A stretch of 25,838 nt of DNA from Prevotellaceae bacterium UBA6417 (lineage in GTDB: Bacteria > Bacteroidota > Bacteroidia > Bacteroidales > Bacteroidaceae): contig DJPH01000069.1 in the NCBI GenBank assembly GCA_002439755.1, forward strand, positions 1 to 25,838, written 5' to 3'. Under the pieces are notes generated by a model that did no database searches, had not been told where the DNA came from, and saw nothing but the letters and a program-made list of their open reading frames with translations. This document shows positions 7,842-15,477 of the stretch, piece after piece (the first letter of the stretch is position 1; the number at the start of each line of letters is the position of its first letter). A program made the position numbers and the translations under genes.

Positions 7842-9572
7842 TTATCCTACTATCGCTTCCTTAATGCACTCCACAATATATTTCACATCTTCATCGGTCA
7901 CCCAGGGACCGGCAGGCAGACAGAAACCGACTTTAAAGATTTCCTCCTCAATGCCGTTGGTGTAGACAGGCGCACCGGCATACACCGGCTGCTTGTGCAT
8001 CGGTTTCCATACAGGACGGCACTCTATCTTCTTATCAAGCATAAACATACGCAATGCCTCCACATTCTCATTCGGTTGGCAATCCGTCACGGCCGTGTCT
8101 ACGGCATGAATAACACCGGCAGCTCCACCTACAGCCGTCTTGATAACTTCCTTATAGGCTTGCTCCTGACCTTGTATCTTCACGCCCTTGTCGAGCGTGG
8201 CAGCGCAAAGCCAAAAGTTGGCATCATAACGTTTGTCGCCCGGCTGTTTGTGGATATGCACGCCCGGCACGTCTTTCAACAACTCCTCATAAAGTGCTTG
8301 CACGTGCTTGTGATGAGCGATGTGGTCGTTCAACACCGTCATCTGGCCGCGGCCGATACCGGCACACACATTACTCATACGATAATTGTAACCAATGGCT
8401 GTATGATGATAGTAGGGATAGGCATCGCGGGCCTGAGTGGCATACCACATGATATTGTCGGCCTCCTCCGCATTGCGGCATATCAAGGCTCCGCCACCAG
8501 ATGTGGTAATCATCTTGTTGCCATTGAACGACAGCACACCATACTTGCCGAAAGTTCCCAATACCTGTCCGTTGAAACGTGAACCCAGACCCTCGGCTGC
8601 ATCTTCTATCACGGGAATACCATACTTGTCGGCTATCGCCATTATCTCGTCTATGCGGTAAGGCATTCCATAGAGAGCAACAGGTATAATGGCTTTCGGT
8701 AGTTTGCCTGTCTTCTCCTTACGGTCTACAATGGCTTTCTCCAGCAAAACAGGATCCATGTTCCATGTCTCTCCCTCAGAACCTACGAACACAGGCTTTG
8801 CACCAAGATAAGTAATAGGATGCGAAGAAGCACAGAAAGTAAAGCTCTGCACCAACACCTCGTCGCCGGCCTTCACGCCACAGCCTATCAAAGCCAGATG
8901 CACCGCTGCCGTACCGGCCGAAAGACATACCACCTTGCGATCTAATGCCCCCTCTGAATCTCCCCCTAAAGGGAGAGACTTGGCCACACGCAGAATCTCA
9001 AGAACGGTATTATCTGTATCACATAATACCTGTTCGTTGGTAAAGCGCAGTTCCGTATAGCCCAAATCCCGAAGACGTAAGGTCCGTTCCTTGTCACGTT
9101 TCATTTGTTCGGGCATACGATGATAGCCACCATCCAACTCTATAACCAGTTTCTTCTCGTTACAGTAGAAATCGACTATAAAATCTTCGATAATATGTTG
9201 TCGGCGGAACTTCAGTCCGATCCCTTTAGCTTTCAGAACATTCCAAAGCACACACTCCGCTTCGGTAGGATTTTTCCTGTTCTCCTCAGAAAAACTCTTC
9301 AGCAAACCATAAAGCAACGGATCAGCCGTATGCACACCCAAATCCTTCCCTTTAGCAGTACCAGCCCCCTTCCCTTCAGGGGAGGGCCGGGGAGAGGCCT
9401 TGGGCTGGGGAGAGACCACAAATTTCTCCAAATCCTTCTCGAAAGCATTCACGTTCGGACCCATCGGAACCACCCAATTGGTATCAAACGCCTCCTTCAC
9501 GTATTTCTGCTCTATTCCGGCCTCACTCATATGGGCCAGACAGAGATAAATTGTTTTTCTTTCTTCCGACAT
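7842..9572 (-). CDS. DegT/DnrJ/EryC1 aminotransferase interrupted in frame by a DUF559 domain
   Basis: This 576-residue reading frame encodes a PLP-dependent sugar aminotransferase, which adds an amino group to a keto nucleotide sugar for glycan synthesis. The host enzyme is residues 1-53 plus about 210-576. It shows LSAGTAAVHLALIGCG (217-232), VIEDAAEGLGS (321-331) and SFNGNKMITTSGGGAL (348-363), where K353 is the predicted PLP lysine. The family is normally about 370-410 residues. The excess is an insertion of ~157 residues (54-210) containing a DUF559 endonuclease-like domain bounded by peptides translated from GC-rich palindromes. The frame stays open across both junctions and all host motifs remain, so the enzyme may still be made; whether it is active is unknown. 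The gene has its own terminator downstream and is divergent from the ATPase gene. Confidence 0.9.
   Translation of the reverse strand: MSEERKTIYLCLAHMSEAGIEQKYVKEAFDTNWVVPMGPNVNAFEKDLEKFVVSPQPKASPRPSPEGKGAGTAKGKDLGVHTADPLLYGLLKSFSEENRKNPTEAECVLWNVLKAKGIGLKFRRQHIIEDFIVDFYCNEKKLVIELDGGYHRMPEQMKRDKERTLRLRDLGYTELRFTNEQVLCDTDNTVLEILRVAKSLPLGGDSEGALDRKVVCLSAGTAAVHLALIGCGVKAGDEVLVQSFTFCASSHPITYLGAKPVFVGSEGETWNMDPVLLEKAIVDRKEKTGKLPKAIIPVALYGMPYRIDEIMAIADKYGIPVIEDAAEGLGSRFNGQVLGTFGKYGVLSFNGNKMITTSGGGALICRNAEEADNIMWYATQARDAYPYYHHTAIGYNYRMSNVCAGIGRGQMTVLNDHIAHHKHVQALYEELLKDVPGVHIHKQPGDKRYDANFWLCAATLDKGVKIQGQEQAYKEVIKTAVGGAAGVIHAVDTAVTDCQPNENVEALRMFMLDKKIECRPVWKPMHKQPVYAGAPVYTNGIEEEIFKVGFCLPAGPWVTDEDVKYIVECIKEAIVG
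8959..8976. repeat. GC-rich palindrome at the right edge of the DUF559 insertion
   Basis: TCTCCCcctaaaGGGAGA has complementary ends TCTCCC and GGGAGA. The same core, CTCCCCCTAAAGGGAG, occurs on the minus strand of a glycosyltransferase gene at 17390-17409. In the aminotransferase it is read as SLPLGGDSEGA. Confidence 0.7.
9367..9399. repeat. 33-bp GC-rich repeat at the left edge of the DUF559 insertion
   Basis: The minus strand starts GGCCTCTCCCCGGCCCTCCC and ends TGAAGGGAAGGG. It contains complementary CCCT/AGGG-type arms. It matches the copy inside ugd (24820-24852, opposite orientation) at 31 of 33 positions by my count. Here it is translated as ASPRPSPEGKG. Confidence 0.75.
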
Positions 9573-9614
9573 TGTTTATAATATAATTAGTTCAACTTGA
9601 TTTCTAATTTCAGC

Positions 9615-9709
9615 AATTATTTCCTTGGATAATTTCGTTTTTCAACAGATTATTTCTTTGGAAAATTTCGTTTTTGCGCTGATTATTTCTTTGGATTATT
9701 TCATTTAAC
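9615..9709. repeat. Three 33-bp tandem repeats upstream of the ATPase gene
   Basis: Units start at 9615, 9648 and 9681 (33-bp period; the last is partial). Each begins with a/gATTATTTCyTTGGA and, in the first two, continues with AATTTCGTTTTT. The third unit runs into the putative promoter of the ATPase gene. The region may be an operator array or promoter-spacing element. Confidence 0.75.
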
Positions 9710-9717
9710 TACCTTTG
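9710..9717 (+). promoter_or_regulatory. -7 promoter box for the DUF4143 ATPase gene
   Basis: TACCTTTG matches TAnnTTTG, 22 bases before the start codon. A TTTG at 9690-9693, within the third tandem repeat, could be the -33 element although the 16-base gap is shorter than usual. Confidence 0.5.
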
Positions 9718-9739
9718 CAGCTAAAACAGAGCATTCTAC

Positions 9740-11176
9740 ATGTATTATAAAAGAAGCATAGATCTCTATCTTACTGAGTGGGCTTCGCGTAGCACTCACA
9801 AGCCCATTCTGCTACGTGGGGCACGCCAGGTAGGCAAGTCATCCGCAATACGTCATTTAGGCAAACAATTTGAATGTTTCCTGGAACTGAACCTTGAAAT
9901 GGAACCGCAATACAAAAAGATTTTCAAGCCGGACCTCAATGTCAATCGTATCGTCAGCCAGATATCCGCCATGGCAGGCATAAAGATTGAAGAAGGCAAA
10001 ACGCTGCTCTTCATAGATGAGATTCAGGAGTGTCCCGAAGCCATTATGTCGCTGCGCTTTTTCAAAGAGATAATGCCTAACCTGCACGTCATTGCAGCCG
10101 GTTCGCTGCTGGAGTTTGCCCTTGCCGACCTGCCCACGTTTGGAGTTGGCCGCATCCATTCCATGTTTATGTATCCATTGACTTTCGATGAGTTCCTACT
10201 CGCAAATGGAGAGGATTTGCTAATCAATGCCCGTAACACTGCATCTGCAAAGGCTCCGCTGCCACAACCGTTGCATGAAAAGCTGGTAAGTCTGTTTCGT
10301 ACTTACATGCTTATCGGCGGTATGCCCGAATGTGTTGCCAAATGGATTGAAACCCATGACTACCTGCAGTGTCAGGAAGTGCAAGACGACATACTCGTCA
10401 GTTATGAGGATGATTTTCCCAAATACAAGAAAAAAGCCGATGTAAACCTTCTCCGCAGTGTATTGCGTAACGCAGCGATACAGGCCACCAAGAAATTTGT
10501 TTACTCCAAAGTAGGCGACTATAAAACCTATGAGGTAAAAAATGCGCTCAACCTATTAGTTCTCGCAGGCTTGCTCATTCCGGTAACACTTACCAAAGCC
10601 AATGGCATACCATTAGGCAGCGAAGCCGATAATTCCTATCGCAAAATGCTCTTTTTCGACTGTGGACTAATGCTGCGGCTCTTGGGCATCACCATGGGTG
10701 ACACAACCACGCTCACCACACAGATTCTCACAGCAACAGCAGCCGACCTCGTAAACAAAGGCATCATGGCAGAACTGGTTGTTGGTTTGGAACTGCTTCA
10801 TTATATGACACCCAATCTACGGCACGAACTATACTATTGGACACGCATAGCCAAGAACTCACAAGCAGAGGTTGACTATTTACAAATATCACACCTGACG
10901 ATTCTTCCCATTGAGGTCAAGGCCGGAAGCCAAGGAGGGATGAAGAGCCTTTGGTCGTTCATGCGCGAAAAACACCTCACAGAAGCCGTCCGATGCTCCC
11001 TTGAAAATTTTGGAGAGTTCATCTATATCGACAAAGAAGATAACAATGCCGCCCGTCATGTCCGCATTTGCCCGTTGTATGCCATTTCGCAGATTGGCAA
11101 ATACTCAGGCCCAGGAAGCAGCCTTAGTAATGCAGAGATCAATGCCGTAAGAGAAGCAAAGCAACAAAAGCCGTAA
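9740..11176 (+). CDS. AAA ATPase with DUF4143 domain
   Basis: This 478-residue protein belongs to the large family of AAA_14/DUF4143 ATPases that are abundant in Bacteroidales. The Walker A motif GARQVGKS is at residues 27-34. Walker B LLFIDEIQ is at 89-96. The sensor-like region PNLHVIAAGSLLEFAL follows, and the C-terminal DUF4143 domain (about 225-430) ends in a nuclease-fold-like stretch with EVDYLQ and LPIEVKAG. Role is unknown in the family. It is the only plus-strand gene between the aminotransferase and the polysaccharide locus and appears monocistronic. The promoter region carries three 33-bp repeats. The length is somewhat above the typical ~400. Confidence 0.88.
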   Translation: MYYKRSIDLYLTEWASRSTHKPILLRGARQVGKSSAIRHLGKQFECFLELNLEMEPQYKKIFKPDLNVNRIVSQISAMAGIKIEEGKTLLFIDEIQECPEAIMSLRFFKEIMPNLHVIAAGSLLEFALADLPTFGVGRIHSMFMYPLTFDEFLLANGEDLLINARNTASAKAPLPQPLHEKLVSLFRTYMLIGGMPECVAKWIETHDYLQCQEVQDDILVSYEDDFPKYKKKADVNLLRSVLRNAAIQATKKFVYSKVGDYKTYEVKNALNLLVLAGLLIPVTLTKANGIPLGSEADNSYRKMLFFDCGLMLRLLGITMGDTTTLTTQILTATAADLVNKGIMAELVVGLELLHYMTPNLRHELYYWTRIAKNSQAEVDYLQISHLTILPIEVKAGSQGGMKSLWSFMREKHLTEAVRCSLENFGEFIYIDKEDNNAARHVRICPLYAISQIGKYSGPGSSLSNAEINAVREAKQQKP

Positions 11177-11251
11177 TCCATACTACATGCTGTAATTGGC
11201 ACCAACATTCTTAATACAGTATAAAGCCTTTTAAAGAGAAACTGTCGGCCC

Positions 11252-12253
11252 CTATAGCAACTGAAAGGCATCAGACATCAAATCAGACTTACGAGTAATC
11301 ACAACATCGTCATACATCATCATGATAATATCCTCATCATACTGCCCTATGACTGATTTGTTTTCTATGCCATGCATATTATTAAGAATCAGCTTGACAA
11401 AGTCAACACCTGCACCATACGCATGGAGATAAGCCCCTCCAAAACGAGGATTGATTTCCGAAAGGTAGTATTCACCATCCTTCTTGAAAAAATCCATATC
11501 GCAGGGGCCATTCAATTCCAATACGGAACAAACCTGTTCTATGAAATCAAAAAGTTTCGGGTCTTTGAACGATATGGTTTTGCTTGCACCACCAATACGG
11601 CTCTCTATCTTATTCTTACTAAATATCGCTACAGGCTTGTGACTCAAACAATCGACATATACATCCGCATCGCAGTCTCCACCTGTCATCATTTCCTGAA
11701 TGATATACTTGAACTTTCCGTCATTAAATTTTTCCTCTGCCGATTCCCAACTTTCAACCTTTCCGATTCCCACACTTCCACTGCCGGACACCGGCTTCAT
11801 AAATACCGGAAACGAAATCTCTCCTTTAGCTATCCCGTCTTTCAGCCCCTCAAGAGAATTATATGTGAGAACCGTTCTCACGCCTTTTGAACGCAAATGC
11901 TTGAACATCTCATATTTGTCAAAACACAGATGAGCCGTCCAATCTGCCGGACAAAGAGGCAATATATCTTTAGCGACAAGCTCCCTTCGATGGCTTGCAA
12001 GTATTTCAATTTCGGGATCTATCACGGTAGTAATTGCTTTCACTTCGTTTTTGTCACAGATTTCGAGCAGTTTGCCAAAATAATCCGGTGCATCTATACG
12101 GGGCACCAGATAAGTCTCGTCTGCGAAAAAAAGTGCAGGAGCCACAGGACTTGAGTCTGTAGCAATGATTTTTCCGCAGCCTTCCATAGACTTGCGAAAA
12201 TCCATCAACAGTTTGGCTCTCCGGCCGACACTGCAAAATAAAATATTGTCCAT
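11252..12253 (-). CDS. ATP-grasp ligase (PylC/CarB-like)
   Basis: This 333-residue protein has an ATP-grasp fold, which activates a carboxylate as acyl phosphate for amide or similar ligation. The N-terminal pre-ATP-grasp domain starts MDNILFCSVGRR. The nucleotide-binding segment FPVFMKPVSGSGSVGIGKV spans about residues 148-166, and the metal-binding SEINPRFGGAYLHAY lies near residue 268. It resembles the ATP-grasp enzymes found in many polysaccharide loci next to decarboxylase or aminotransferase genes. The decarboxylase gene ends 13 bases upstream of its start, so they are probably cotranscribed. I infer a role in adding an amino acid or amine to the glycan, but the substrate is unknown. 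It is the last gene of the locus. Confidence 0.85.
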   Translation of the reverse strand: MDNILFCSVGRRAKLLMDFRKSMEGCGKIIATDSSPVAPALFFADETYLVPRIDAPDYFGKLLEICDKNEVKAITTVIDPEIEILASHRRELVAKDILPLCPADWTAHLCFDKYEMFKHLRSKGVRTVLTYNSLEGLKDGIAKGEISFPVFMKPVSGSGSVGIGKVESWESAEEKFNDGKFKYIIQEMMTGGDCDADVYVDCLSHKPVAIFSKNKIESRIGGASKTISFKDPKLFDFIEQVCSVLELNGPCDMDFFKKDGEYYLSEINPRFGGAYLHAYGAGVDFVKLILNNMHGIENKSVIGQYDEDIIMMMYDDVVITRKSDLMSDAFQLL

Positions 12254-12266
12254 TTATATTATGGGA

Positions 12267-13469
12267 TTATTTGATTGAAGTTTTTTGTAGGAATTCTTTT
12301 GCCGTCCATTTTTCACGGATAAGCTTATATCCATTGCTTTCCGAAACATATACATTGGGAAAATAACGGATAAACAAAGGTGTAAGGCACATCGTATAAG
12401 CACCGACATTGCGGTATAGAATTCTGTCACCCACACTCAGCAGCTGTTTGTCCTCCAACGTGAAGAGTCTGTCGTATTCCAAGCATGTGCATCCGGAAAC
12501 AATCTGCTTTTTTACGCATGGCGTATCGTGCTGACGTATCTCTTCGACAAAGTAACTTGATTTTTTGAAAAACGGATCAATGTCGTTTCTGCTTCCGTCA
12601 GTAGTGATAAACCAGCTATTAGGCTCCACCTGCTTGGTATCTATCACTTCGCTCAAAAAAGAAAAACATGAAGCAACAAGAGCATTGCCCGGTTCAACAA
12701 TGATACGCAAATCCGCAAGTCCGTTCTCGTTCAATATTCTGTAAAACGCATCACTATACTGCTGGTAAGTCGGTTTGCCGGAAAAAATTCCGAAATAACC
12801 GCCTCCTACATCCAAATACTCTACATCCAGATTATATTTCTTGATTATGCCACAGGCATATCTTACCGAATTTTCATAGAATCTCACGCTACGGCTATGA
12901 GCCGTCCTGTGTATATGGAGACCTGCAAGTTCAACATTAGGCACAGCCGCTATGAATTCGATGGCATCGATAAATTCTCCTGTTTCATCGGAAAATCCGA
13001 ACCGACTGTTATCATTGTCGCCGTCTGCATCTTCAGGTGAAACACTGCTGATGTTTATATTCAACCTGATGCCAACCTTGTAATTATTTGCAGCTTCCGG
13101 TTCCAGCTCTTCAAGCCAATGAAGCTCACGCTTGGTTTCGATATTTACGATTGCTCCATTTCTTACTGCATCCAAAAATGTTTCCTTGCTTTTCATGGGA
13201 CCATTGTAAATTATTTGATCCGGACGAAAGCCGCAAAATACAGCCAATTCATATTCGTCATGTGAAACCACCTCTGCGTACCCCCCCCATTTTAGATTTT
13301 TTTGCATACAATAGGGTGTAGAATTGGTCTTAACGGAATAGCCGACAACCACATCCTTAAAGTGCGATGCCAAAGCCTCATGAAAGCCCTTAAAACTACG
13401 TTCCAGCTCTTTGACATCAAGGATAAAACAAGGTGTCTCCAAATCCGCGCAATTGTCAATTTTTGCCAT
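12267..13469 (-). CDS. PLP-dependent decarboxylase (fold type III, DapDC/OrnDC family)
   Basis: The product belongs to the alanine-racemase-fold PLP decarboxylases of diaminopimelate, ornithine/arginine and related amino acids. The PLP lysine lies in VVGYSVKTNS. LDVGGGYFG binds phosphate, IVEPGNALV is the conserved E-P-G loop, and VSGCTCLEYDRL contains the active-site cysteine motif. I prefer the ATG at 13469 (MAKIDNCADL) because it starts directly at the family N-terminus; an upstream ATG at 13499 adds ten unlikely residues. The start overlaps the phosphoglycosyl transferase gene by 14 bases. The coding strand contains a G8 run (13281-13288) read in frame as WGGYAEVVS, so a gain or loss of one G would shut the gene off. 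It is followed closely by the ATP-grasp gene. Confidence 0.88.
   Translation of the reverse strand: MAKIDNCADLETPCFILDVKELERSFKGFHEALASHFKDVVVGYSVKTNSTPYCMQKNLKWGGYAEVVSHDEYELAVFCGFRPDQIIYNGPMKSKETFLDAVRNGAIVNIETKRELHWLEELEPEAANNYKVGIRLNINISSVSPEDADGDNDNSRFGFSDETGEFIDAIEFIAAVPNVELAGLHIHRTAHSRSVRFYENSVRYACGIIKKYNLDVEYLDVGGGYFGIFSGKPTYQQYSDAFYRILNENGLADLRIIVEPGNALVASCFSFLSEVIDTKQVEPNSWFITTDGSRNDIDPFFKKSSYFVEEIRQHDTPCVKKQIVSGCTCLEYDRLFTLEDKQLLSVGDRILYRNVGAYTMCLTPLFIRYFPNVYVSESNGYKLIREKWTAKEFLQKTSIK
13281..13288 (-). repeat. G8 homopolymer inside the decarboxylase gene
   Basis: Eight consecutive C on the plus strand are G8 in the coding sense, with the context AT-G8-TAC. In the present state the frame is intact. 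The tract is candidate slipped-strand phase-variation material, one of four similar tracts in the locus. Confidence 0.85.
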
Positions 13470-14076
13470 CGAACAGCGGCATTGTATACTTCTTTCCATC
13501 TATGTTGTCATTTTCTATATCTGCACGCCTAAGTACTTTCATCGCTGTAGTCCAGACAATCCGACAATCCGTCATAAAAGACACATGATCTACATACCAT
13601 ACGTCAAGCTCAAACTTCTTTGTCCACGTGAGATTGTTCCGTCCGTGACATTGCGCCCAGCCCGTAATACCGGGGCGCACATCATGTCTTCTTGCCTGTT
13701 CCTCGCTGTATAGCGGAAGATATTCCGTCAGCAAAGGACGAGGACCGATGATTGACATATCACCTTTCAGCACATTGATGAGTTGCGGCAGCTCGTCAAT
13801 ACTCAAACTGCGCACAAGCGATCCGAATTTTGTTATCCGTTGAACATCGGGAAGAAGTTTTCCGTCAGGACGTTTCTTTTCATTCATTGTCTTGAACTTG
13901 ATTATCTTGAATGTTCGTCCTTTATATCCGGGACGTTCCTGCGTAAAAAACACTCCTGCACCGTCATTGAATATCCATAATAAAAATGAGACCAATAACA
14001 AAAACGGCCATATCACCAACAACACGCACACAACGATGGATATATCAAGCAAGCGTTTTACATATCTTTCATACAT
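13456..14076 (-). CDS. Phosphoglycosyl transferase (PglC/WcaJ-type small sugar transferase)
   Basis: This 206-residue monotopic membrane enzyme transfers a sugar phosphate from a UDP-sugar to undecaprenyl phosphate, the priming step of a lipid-linked repeat unit. A single N-terminal hydrophobic segment (about residues 10-36) is the re-entrant membrane helix. FFTQERPG is at 43-50, and KIIKFKTM follows. The catalytic Asp-Glu pair is in SIDELPQL (D94, E95), and IIGPRPLLTEYLPLYS and PGITGWAQ complete the family core. The small size means it lacks the extra domains of WbaP/WcaJ. A close paralogue occurs at 16185-16799. It overlaps the decarboxylase gene. Confidence 0.92.
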   Translation of the reverse strand: MYERYVKRLLDISIVVCVLLVIWPFLLLVSFLLWIFNDGAGVFFTQERPGYKGRTFKIIKFKTMNEKKRPDGKLLPDVQRITKFGSLVRSLSIDELPQLINVLKGDMSIIGPRPLLTEYLPLYSEEQARRHDVRPGITGWAQCHGRNNLTWTKKFELDVWYVDHVSFMTDCRIVWTTAMKVLRRADIENDNIDGKKYTMPLFDGKN

Positions 14077-14083
14077 ATTCTAT

Positions 14084-15095
14084 TCACTCCTTATAGTCAT
14101 CTTTAGTTCCCCACAGTTGTGCCATCGGCTCGGTTTCCATTTCGTGCTTGAAGTCACGCAACCAATCAATGTAGCTGTATCTCGGCCTGTAGGAAGGAAA
14201 GTCTGCAAATGTCTTGGTCATGTCGAACGCATTCTGCAACGGGTCAGGTTTTTCGGGACAATAAACAATCGGAGACGGATTGTCTTTCGGTGAAAACACT
14301 TCTATAATTCCCATAATCTGCTCTTCGAGGGAAACCTGCCAGCCATTGCCGCAGTTATAGCATCCGCCCGGTTTGTCCGACTCAATGCAGGCTTGCACAA
14401 GACGGACAAAGTCCTTTATATATACCATTTCCTTTGCCTTTTTGTACCCCCCCCCAAATTTCTATTGGAAGACTACGGCTTGCCCTGTCCATCAGCATAC
14501 GGTAAGGCATCATGCGACGCTTATAATTTGCATAATGGTAGGGATTTGGATGGTATTGGTATATAGTAAAGAAACGCAAGGCAAAGAATTGAAAACCGAA
14601 CTCTGCCTGGAAATGCTCCATCAAATCCACGGCCGCATTCTTGGCTATCGTATAAACGGCATGATCTCCCGTCAAAGGAAAATGACGCGGAGCATCACAT
14701 GGTATGATGCTCCCATTGTTATGATACTTTGCCATGTCTGAAGGCGTCTGGGGAAAAACTATTTTCTTACACCCTATACTTTTCATCCATTCCAATACAT
14801 TCAACGTTCCTATCGTTATCGATTCAAACAAATCGACAGGATCATAAGCATAGCGCGAAGGCAAAGAGCTTGCAAAATGAGCCACGGCAAATATGTCTTG
14901 AGTCGGCAAGACATCAAACGATTTCTTGTCTTCAACATTCACCGAATAATAGCTCATACCTCTGTCTGCGAAAAAACCATTATCGCTTGCCCTATGCCCG
15001 ACGGCTATTACATCATAACCCTGCTCATGCAAATGCAAAGAGATATAGGCACCCAGATTTCCTGTAGCACCAAAAACCACAACTTTCTGTTTCAT
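14084..15095 (-). pseudogene. NAD-dependent epimerase/dehydratase, frameshifted at a G9 tract
   Basis: Two reading frames make up one extended SDR protein. The upstream part (15095 to about 14450) starts MKQKVVVFGATGNLGAY with the NAD motif GATGNLG and has YTIAK as the catalytic Tyr/Lys. It reaches PIEIWGG at a G9 run and then reads a nonsense tail, ending at 14382. The downstream part continues in another frame as KEMVYIKDFVRLVQAC, the expected continuation, to the stop at 14084. With G8 instead of G9 the frame would read IWGGYKKAKEMVYIKDF uninterrupted, giving about 336 residues. So this copy is either phase-OFF, a sequencing/indel artefact in a homopolymer, or a fresh pseudogene. It would modify a nucleotide sugar for the glycan. 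Confidence 0.85.
14447..14455 (-). repeat. G9 homopolymer in the epimerase gene
   Basis: Nine C on the plus strand, so T-G9-TAC in the coding sense. One base more than the G8 needed to join the two halves of the epimerase. Confidence 0.85.
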
Positions 15096-15477
15096 CTATA
15101 TTTTGTTTTAAAATTCATCTGTTGGAGCAATGCATTTTCGCCATGTCGTAAAACTTTGCTAACAACAATGCATTGTGTAACAAGATATCTTTCCTGAGCT
15201 TTTTCCAAATAGTGTCGTGATTTATTGCAGCCGCTCCTTTTCTGTTTGCACTTTTACCCTTGTATTTTATAGGACCAAGTCTTGGTCGATATAAACCAAG
15301 CCCTGATTCTTAAAAACCAAGACTTGATTACTAAGAATCAAGACTTGGTTTTACAATTATCAGCAGTGTTTTCGTAATATACAACCCGACAATTGCAAAC
15401 CGGCATGGAGATACTGCAACATCCTCTCTAAAATTTTTACACGGCATTACGCAACATTACGGGTGCAGGCATCAAAA
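15096..15477. other. Gap inside the polysaccharide operon
   Basis: No supported gene. It holds the 21-bp tandem array (15274-15357) and, on the minus strand, a stop-free stretch of 64 codons (15118-15309) without a start codon. The stretch ends in a plausible-looking peptide (IWKKLRKDILLHNALLLAKF), possibly a gene remnant. All other intergenic gaps of the locus downstream of wzy are short, so this looks like a site of loss or insertion. Confidence 0.5.
15274..15357. repeat. Four 21-bp tandem repeats with near-palindromic CCAAGnCTTGG core
   Basis: Units start at 15274, 15295, 15316 and 15337, each 21 bp, with consensus A(C/T)CAAGaCTTG(g/a)T at the left. Because each core is almost a palindrome, neighbouring units can form alternative hairpins. 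AAAACCAAGaCTTGATT (15313-15329) pairs with AATCAAGaCTTGGTTTT (15336-15352) with one mismatch, or TGATTCTTA (15304-15312) pairs with TAAGAATCA (15332-15340). These structures exclude each other, an arrangement that could act as an attenuator in the operon transcript. Confidence 0.8.

Larger units (their letters stand above)
8943..9413 (-). mobile_element. In-frame DUF559 (Vsr-like) nuclease insertion flanked by palindromic repeats
   Basis: Within the aminotransferase frame, residues ~54-210 have no counterpart in the host family. The core (about residues 86-192) is a complete DUF559 domain, a relative of very-short-patch-repair endonucleases: NPTEAECVLWNVL, KFRRQHIIEDFIVDFYC, LVIELDGGYH, then ELRFTNEQVL. 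The acidic residues in the VDF and IELDG motifs (D134, E145, D147) are the likely metal ligands. The left edge is a GC-rich repeat (9367-9399), and the right edge is a second palindrome (8959-8976). Both are translated without stops. I infer that a repeat-flanked nuclease cassette invaded a conserved gene, somewhat like a homing element but without splicing motifs. Confidence 0.7.

Noticed and set aside
7833..8582. 249-codon plus-strand frame
   Set aside because: Lies fully antisense to the aminotransferase, whose motifs are unmistakable; a shadow frame.
8943..9413. Intein
   Set aside because: No intein splicing blocks (N-terminal Cys/Ser with block B TxxH, C-terminal His-Asn) at the junctions; the edges are palindrome-derived peptides.
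9615..9709. CRISPR array
   Set aside because: The 33-bp units are directly adjacent without unique spacers, and no cas genes are present.
15304..15352. Simple intrinsic terminator
   Set aside because: The hairpins are explained by tandem near-palindromic units, are AT-rich, and several cotranscribed genes follow, so I describe the array instead.
15274..15357. CRISPR array or repeat-coded peptide
   Set aside because: The 21-bp units have no spacers; the frame that stays open through the array is immediately preceded and followed by stops and has no start codon.
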